Positions 9,201 through 12,241 of a stretch of 12,241 bases of DNA are shown piece after piece (position 1 is the first letter of the stretch; every line of letters starts with the position of its first letter). This stretch comes from Chryseobacterium gleum (GTDB taxonomy: Bacteria > Bacteroidota > Bacteroidia > Flavobacteriales_D > Crocinitomicaceae), in NCBI GenBank assembly GCA_945877005.1, contig CAMCQL010000038.1:1-12241 (forward strand), read 5' to 3'. A program made the position numbers and the translations under genes. The notes below the pieces were generated by a model that ran no database searches, was not told the origin of the DNA, and saw nothing but the letters and a program-made list of their open reading frames with translations.

Positions 9201-10539
9201 GTTCAGGATTTTGAACAACTATTGGTTTCTCAAGCACACCAACTCCTTTACAGCCATTGGTTTCACTAAATGTTACAGAAACGGGATAAACTCCCAAAGA
9301 ATCATAGGTGTGAAGTGGATTTAAACCTGATGCAGTTTTACCATCTCCAAAATTCCAATTAAATTGAGCAGATGTATTTGATAAATTGGTGAATTGAATA
9401 GATTCTCCGGGACAAATTTTACTTTTACTTGCTTCAATTTTTGCTTTTAAAAGTGAAATATCAATCGCATCTTTAAATATCTTAGATGATTTACATCCAT
9501 TTACTCCCGTGAAATTAACTCCAATCGAATATTTACCAGCAGATTGATAGGTATGACTTTGTGGATCCTTACCTTTAAACGTTGTGGTATCTCCAAAACT
9601 CCATTCGTAATTAGATCCATTCTTTGTGGAATTTACAATTTTCAGAGGCGTTCCCAAACAAATTAAGGTATCACTGAATGATACAATTGGAGGTTGTTGC
9701 ACTTTAATTTTCACTCTAAAATCGTGGTGAGCAGTATGAGAACAACCTGTTTGATTGTTGTATCCCACCAACGAAGTTCTATAATCCCAAGAATAAAAGT
9801 AAGGATTGTAGACTAAACTTGAATTTTTTGAACTTTTATTACCAGAAAAGTACCATTCGTACCTATCTACATTCATCGAGCCTTTGCCTTCAAACGAGAC
9901 ACTGTCCCCATAACAGATTGAATCACTGATTGATTTTTGTTTGATCGACATTTTAAAATCAAACAATTTGAAGGATTTTGAAGCTTCAGAAACACATCCT
10001 GGAAAAGTACTTTTAATTGTTAATTTGATTGCATAATTCCCCATGTCTTTGTACGTAATCGCCAAAGGATTTCGTGCATTCACAATTTCACCATTCCCAA
10101 AATTCCATTGATATTCACTACCTGCGGTATGAATGGATGTATTTTCTACCTGAATATTGGTTGGTGTTTGGCAGAGGTTGCCTGAAAAATTAAACGAAGC
10201 AACTGGCTTCTCAAAAACCTCAATGTAATTTTCCCTAGATGTGGATTCGGTTAAACCATTTGCCAAAATAATTACCAATGTAATCGTGTATCTTCCAGGT
10301 TTTTCAAAAATATGGGTAGTACCAACATTTCCAGACAAATTTTGAGGATTTCCATCACCAAAATCCCAATTCGAAGAGATAATTTTACTTGAATTGGTAG
10401 TGGAAAGATTTGAAAATGAAATTGTAAAGCCTTTACATAACTTTGTGGAATTTGCTGTAAAATCAGCTTTTATGCCTTGTGAGAAAACACCGTCAACAAT
10501 TAAAAATAAAAATAAGACGAATAAAATCTTTCTAAGCAT
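6268..10539 (-). CDS. Giant multi-PKD cell-surface protein with T9SS type B (CHU_C) sorting domain
   Basis: This 1423-residue protein is exported and probably anchored or displayed on the outer surface. A signal peptide covers residues 1 to about 21, with Arg3-Lys4, a Phe/Leu-rich core and FSQ. About fifteen PKD-like beta-sandwich modules of 80-100 residues follow, roughly 24-112, 113-195, 196-283, 284-363, 364-445, 446-526, 527-613, 614-706, 707-805, 806-887, 888-979, 980-1064, 1065-1161, 1162-1242 and 1243-1331. The clearest carry WDFGDG, WNFGNG, WSFGDT or WNFGDG. From about 1333 the gliding-motility-associated C-terminal domain is plain: IPNVFTPNNDNINE, then VYNRWGNVV, LWDGK and GVYLYSL. 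Such proteins are usually adhesins or matrix components; no enzyme domain is visible and the ligand is unknown. An in-frame TTG at 10543-10545 lies two codons upstream, but the ATG at 10537-10539 is preferred because it gives an ordinary signal peptide and needs no rare start. The gene follows the helicase by 112 bp. Confidence 0.93.
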   Translation of the reverse strand: MLRKILFVLFLFLIVDGVFSQGIKADFTANSTKLCKGFTISFSNLSTTNSSKIISSNWDFGDGNPQNLSGNVGTTHIFEKPGRYTITLVIILANGLTESTSRENYIEVFEKPVASFNFSGNLCQTPTNIQVENTSIHTAGSEYQWNFGNGEIVNARNPLAITYKDMGNYAIKLTIKSTFPGCVSEASKSFKLFDFKMSIKQKSISDSICYGDSVSFEGKGSMNVDRYEWYFSGNKSSKNSSLVYNPYFYSWDYRTSLVGYNNQTGCSHTAHHDFRVKIKVQQPPIVSFSDTLICLGTPLKIVNSTKNGSNYEWSFGDTTTFKGKDPQSHTYQSAGKYSIGVNFTGVNGCKSSKIFKDAIDISLLKAKIEASKSKICPGESIQFTNLSNTSAQFNWNFGDGKTASGLNPLHTYDSLGVYPVSVTFSETNGCKGVGVLEKPIVVQNPEPLFSVNTTKICPGASVFFANDTPSGSEFVWNFGDGSSYKGKTPPAHSYVSPGKYSVSLSYKEVNGCRGYKTQKELVLVAYPTASFTLDSTNGCAPLPVHFQDSSFSYDPSSDPIVEWNWTFGNGASFKGKIPPVQYFNAGVFGASLSVKTKKGCAANKQKNNSIKVGKIDSVIIIPSTTKSCYKQEVEFQNKSIIKSPHNLDELSYEWVFNNALKGEKTKLSVFKKVFDLDTGYQRLKATVDFRGCKGVMDAGQIVLVQGPISKFSVAQNVYCNPTVFPVNVSFLDSAKHGRVGENVKVKWEFYDGSSQIISNVDLTRPEKASVQHDYTKYGDYEVTQVVTNETTGCQDASKKIFYISMIDANYIPDNDSVCQYSPLLFRDKSVSYHPVQNWTYSFTDGGLSSGNPASYSFSKAGVFDSKVIAKNQVGCIDSSFFSKITVLPLPISVISSDSLAGCKPLKVHFFNLSQQAENGMPIQQYVWNSNLDNVQKVTSDKSFVLEKNFTREGDFTTSLTTIDIFGCRSSASVGTSITKPQPEFILNDTICNRSVLRAMNLSKGVAPLNFYWSMDENLISTSTDLNYLFDDYKKNITNTHEIKLVAVDGNRCKNEKKFNVTIVRPRPFYTVSYSSQLQNNLNKDGEYKCPPIECTFINRTKSMSEIDSTYWLFGIGRQSFRDTAKVFYAFPGNYTVRLKTVDKMGCISDTIVKDFMTILGPKAVPEWLLKDVVCGNKFEFTTKQEANVKSFKWNFGDKNFEDKQATVVHSYANISTYYPTLIVVDFDGCKVEYALDSIVVQPKNQIEANFEVTPKNIDIGEEVLIKDQSLSSGPIVSWKWEFGNGKTELLNYPKNDSVRYVTSGYKNILVTITTAEGCQDQFEQRIVVSDVLRIPNVFTPNNDNINEVLGFKDVIFLKYDLIVYNRWGNVVIYKKDATDKVLWDGKTQSGEVCTQGVYLYSLKAQFEDGTPFETKGFITLILD

Positions 10540-10568
10540 ATTCAAGTATTCTTCTAAATTTAATGTAA

Positions 10569-10618
10569 AGTAGTGATAAAGTGATTATCAAAAAATATGA
10601 AATTTCCTTTTCACTACT
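10569..10618 (-). terminator. Hairpin between helicase stop and PKD gene: candidate terminator or leader structure
   Basis: AGTAGTGATAAAG (10569-10581) pairs with CTTTTCACTACT (10607-10618). This gives 12 base pairs, eight of them contiguous, with one bulged T and a 25-nt loop. On the minus strand it begins 33 nt after the helicase stop and is followed by TTTACATT, a weak T-tract. A smaller hairpin, TGATAA (10574-10579) with TTATCA (10585-10590), uses the same left arm, so the two folds exclude each other. It could end the helicase transcript or lie in the leader of the PKD gene. Confidence 0.35.
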
Positions 10619-10632
10619 CTGCATCTTACCTA

Positions 10633-10640
10633 CAAAAATA
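10633..10640 (-). promoter_or_regulatory. Possible -7 box (TATTTTTG) for the PKD-protein gene
   Basis: On the minus strand this matches TAnnTTTG. It lies between the helicase stop and the hairpin, so transcription from it would place the hairpin in a leader of about 85-90 nt. No TTG is seen at the -33 distance, which overlaps the helicase C-terminal codons. Weak support. Confidence 0.22.
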
Positions 10641-10651
10641 AATCATTTCGT

Positions 10652-11935
10652 TTATTTTTTACTTCTTTCGTTTGACTTTCTCTTTTGAGGAGAGTTTCGA
10701 GAAGAAGCAGTTGATTTTGAATTTGATTGACCTCTTTGATTTCCTTCTTGAGATCGTTGTCTTCCTTGTTGGGGTTTTTCTTCAACTGCGTCATGATCCA
10801 TAAGCGGATATGGATGATCAAAAACTACTGGAATTTTTAATTGAATTAATTTTTCAATATCTTTCCAATACCCTTTTTCAGTGGCATCACAAAATGAAAT
10901 TGCTTTACCACTTGCTCCAGCTCTACCCGTTCTCCCAATACGGTGAACATACGTTTCAGCAATATTTGGAACCTCAAAATTCACAACAAATGCCAAAGAG
11001 GAAATATCTATTCCTCTCGCAGCAATATCAGTAGCAACTAAAACACGAGTTGTTTGGTCTTTAAAATTTGAAAGTGCGCGTTGGCGTGCGTTTTGAGATT
11101 TGTTTCCGTGAATTGCTTCTGCCTTAATCTTCGCTTTATCAAGCACTTTCACAACCTTATCTGCACCGTGCTTTGTTCGAGTAAATACCAATGCGGAAAC
11201 AATCGTTTTATCTTCTAAAATATCTATCAACAACTTTGTTTTATTGCCTTTATCAATGAAGTACACCTCTTGTTGAATTGTTTCAGCAGTTGAAGAAATA
11301 GGTGTAACTTCAACTTTTTCAGGCAATGTTAGAATCGATGAAGCCAACTGCATAATCGTTGGAGGCATTGTAGCAGAGAAAAACAAAGATTGACGTTTAT
11401 CTGGAATAATTTTGATCAACTTTTTGACGTCATGAATAAAACCCATATCCAACATTCGATCTGCTTCGTCCAAAACAAATAATTGAACATCACTCAGACG
11501 AATGAATCCTTGGCCAATAAGATCAAGTAATCTGCCTGGAGTAGCAATTAAAATATCTACACCATTTCGCAAGGCGTTAATTTGAGGATTTTGAGGTACC
11601 CCCCCAAAAATAACAGTGTGCTTTAATTTTAAAAACCTCCCGTAAGAAGCAAAACTTTCATTGATTTGAATTGCCAACTCTCGAGTTGGAGTAACAATTA
11701 ACGCACGAATTTTTCTTTTGTCAGAAAAAACAGCTTCTTGTTCATGCAATAACTGTAAAATTGGAATCGCAAACGCTGCAGTCTTTCCTGTACCCGTTTG
11801 AGCGCATCCCAATAAATCTGTACCTGTTAATACAATCGGAATGGATTGTTGTTGAATTGGTGTTGGTGTTGTATACCCTTCTTCTTTTAATGCCTCTAGA
11901 ATTTGAGGGATAATGTTTAAATCTTGAAATTTCAT
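10652..11935 (-). CDS. DEAD-box ATP-dependent RNA helicase, RhlE-like
   Basis: This 427-residue helicase unwinds short RNA duplexes using ATP in the cytosol. The family acts in ribosome assembly, RNA turnover and cold adaptation. All core motifs are present: the Q motif with upstream Phe3 and Gln28 (about 3-29), motif I AQTGTGKT 45-52, Ia PTRELA 83-88, GG 111-112, Ib TPGR 132-135, DEAD 156-159, SAT 188-190, VFTRTK 250-255, motif V ATDIAARGID 301-310 and motif VI HRIGRTGRAG 331-340. The core ends near 375. It is followed by a basic, Gln/Ser/Arg/Lys-rich tail (about 385-427), a likely disordered RNA-binding extension typical of RhlE-type proteins. No DbpA/CsdA-type RNA-binding domain is seen. 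The start is the ATG at 11933-11935. An AGGAGG lies 22 nt upstream, too far to be a normal ribosome binding site. The gene is divergent from tRNA-Arg. The subfamily call is less certain than the family. Confidence 0.95.
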   Translation of the reverse strand: MKFQDLNIIPQILEALKEEGYTTPTPIQQQSIPIVLTGTDLLGCAQTGTGKTAAFAIPILQLLHEQEAVFSDKRKIRALIVTPTRELAIQINESFASYGRFLKLKHTVIFGGVPQNPQINALRNGVDILIATPGRLLDLIGQGFIRLSDVQLFVLDEADRMLDMGFIHDVKKLIKIIPDKRQSLFFSATMPPTIMQLASSILTLPEKVEVTPISSTAETIQQEVYFIDKGNKTKLLIDILEDKTIVSALVFTRTKHGADKVVKVLDKAKIKAEAIHGNKSQNARQRALSNFKDQTTRVLVATDIAARGIDISSLAFVVNFEVPNIAETYVHRIGRTGRAGASGKAISFCDATEKGYWKDIEKLIQLKIPVVFDHPYPLMDHDAVEEKPQQGRQRSQEGNQRGQSNSKSTASSRNSPQKRKSNERSKK

Positions 11936-12014
11936 CTAATATGTTTAATTAACTGTGCCTCCTACTTCTTCCCTATCTTTCTATATTAAAACAGTTTTGT
12001 AATCAAACACATCT

Positions 12015-12046
12015 CAAAGATACCAATAATAATAAGAACAACCCAA
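12015..12046 (-). promoter_or_regulatory. Candidate helicase promoter (TTG, 21-bp gap, TATCTTTG)
   Basis: On the minus strand TATCTTTG (12022 down to 12015) matches the Bacteroidota -7 consensus TAnnTTTG. A TTG at 12046-12044 sits 21 bp upstream, within the range reported for the -33 element. Transcription would start near 12010, giving a leader of roughly 75 nt before the helicase ATG. Confidence 0.42.
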
Positions 12047-12066
12047 TGATAAATTAAACACAATGA

Positions 12067-12091
12067 TTTACAAGCGTTTACAACATGTAAA
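12067..12091. repeat. TTTACA repeat cluster, possible operator
   Basis: TTTACAA occurs at 12067-12073 and again at 12077-12083, exactly 10 bp apart. TGTAAA at 12086-12091 forms an inverted repeat with the second copy across a 3-base spacer. The cluster lies about 20 bp upstream of the candidate helicase -33 element and about 55 bp upstream of the candidate tRNA -7 box. It may bind a regulator. Confidence 0.3.
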
Positions 12092-12145
12092 TAACAAAAC
12101 ATTAAAAAAACATTAAATTTCACTTTCAAATTCAAATAAATACAT

Positions 12146-12153
12146 TAAATTTG
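12146..12153 (+). promoter_or_regulatory. Candidate -7 box (TAAATTTG) for tRNA-Arg
   Basis: This is an exact TAnnTTTG match, ending 11 bases before the first base of the mature tRNA. It would place the transcript start a few bases upstream of the tRNA. The -33 region has no clear TTG, only T-rich sequence near 12118-12127. Confidence 0.4.
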
Positions 12154-12164
12154 CATTTAAATAT

Positions 12165-12238
12165 GGCTTCGTAGCTCAACTGAATAGAGCACTACATTAC
12201 GGCTGTAGAGGTTTTAGGTTTGAATCCTAACGAGGTCA
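12165..12238 (+). tRNA. tRNA-Arg(ACG)
   Basis: The 74-nt cloverleaf folds fully. The acceptor stem GGCTTCG/CGAGGTC has two G-U pairs. The D stem is GCTC/GAGC. The anticodon stem is CTACA/TGTAG with loop TTACGGC, and the anticodon ACG is at 12199-12201. The variable loop is AGGTT, the T stem is TTAGG/CCTAA with loop TTTGAAT, and the discriminator is A at 12238. A34 would be deaminated to inosine by TadA, so the tRNA reads CGU, CGC and CGA. The arginine identity bases A20 and C35 are present. CCA is not encoded: the next bases are CTA. Position 19 is A and position 56 is T instead of the usual G19 and C56. Confidence 0.95.
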
Positions 12239-12241
12239 CTA

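Larger units (their letters stand above)
11936..12164. other. Divergent intergenic region between helicase and tRNA-Arg
   Basis: These 229 bases hold the presumed promoters of the helicase (leftward) and the tRNA (rightward). They also hold a TTTACA-rich repeat cluster, the short palindrome AAAACAGTTTT at 11988-11998, and three copies of ACATTAAA at 12099-12106, 12110-12117 and 12142-12149. No small ORF with convincing features is seen. Confidence 0.5.

Noticed and set aside
6268..10539. Repeated PKD modules as a CRISPR-like or tandem DNA repeat array
   Set aside because: The periodicity is at protein level, with diverged DNA and an intact reading frame; there are no short identical repeats with unique spacers.
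10540..10545. TTG start two codons upstream of the PKD protein's ATG
   Set aside because: It is possible, but the ATG at 10537-10539 gives a normal signal peptide and a commoner start codon, so the TTG was not used.
10630..10821. Short minus-strand frame with Lys/Glu-rich product overlapping the helicase end
   Set aside because: It is an out-of-frame reading of the low-complexity basic tail of the helicase; the coiled-coil look comes from codon composition.
11958..11963. AGGAGG on the minus strand as ribosome binding site of the helicase
   Set aside because: It is 22 nt from the ATG with no closer start codon, and Bacteroidota make little use of Shine-Dalgarno pairing.
12165..12241. tRNA gene as an integration (attachment) site of a mobile element
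   Set aside because: The window ends three bases after the tRNA. No integrase gene or repeat of the tRNA 3' end was seen within the window.

Overview
The window looks like a chromosomal segment from a Bacteroidota bacterium, probably of the class Flavobacteriia. The evidence is AT-rich DNA, two large secreted proteins ending in type IX secretion system (T9SS) sorting domains of two different classes, PKD and SprB-like adhesin modules, TAnnTTTG-type -7 boxes, no Shine-Dalgarno sequence at a usable distance, and a tRNA gene without an encoded CCA. The family cannot be fixed from the sequence. The very large PKD-rich protein would suit the Crocinitomicaceae/Fluviicola group, but that is only a guess.

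Five protein genes all lie on the minus strand and one tRNA gene lies on the plus strand at the right edge. From right to left (the direction of transcription) they are: an RhlE-type DEAD-box RNA helicase (10652-11935); a 1423-residue cell-surface protein of about fifteen PKD-like modules with a C-terminal type B T9SS domain (6268-10539); a FadN-type 3-hydroxyacyl-CoA dehydrogenase/enoyl-CoA hydratase (3645-6050); a FadA-type 3-ketoacyl-CoA thiolase (2423-3598); and a secreted adhesin-like protein with a type A T9SS domain (1-2373). The last gene is whole at its 5' end and loses only its last few codons at the window edge. tRNA-Arg(ACG) is at 12165-12238 and is divergent from the helicase.

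The two fatty-acid genes are 46 bp apart and form a normal beta-oxidation pair. FadN hydrates and oxidises enoyl-CoA and FadA cleaves the 3-ketoacyl-CoA. Acyl-CoA dehydrogenase, acyl-CoA ligase and a MarR/TetR regulator, which often sit beside such a pair, are not in the window. The pair is flanked on both sides by T9SS cargo genes, an odd neighbourhood with no evident functional link. The helicase and the tRNA are housekeeping genes.

I see no CRISPR array, insertion sequence, phage gene, toxin-antitoxin pair or defence system, and no clear sign of an undescribed multi-gene system. The items most worth a second look are an A19-U56 replacement of the conserved G19-C56 tertiary pair in the tRNA, the strictly periodic cysteine pairs of the PKD protein, two sizeable inverted repeats in the gaps on either side of the PKD gene, and a cluster of TTTACA sites between the helicase and the tRNA. 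No gene-free stretch exceeds 300 bases; the longest are 6051-6267 and 11936-12164.
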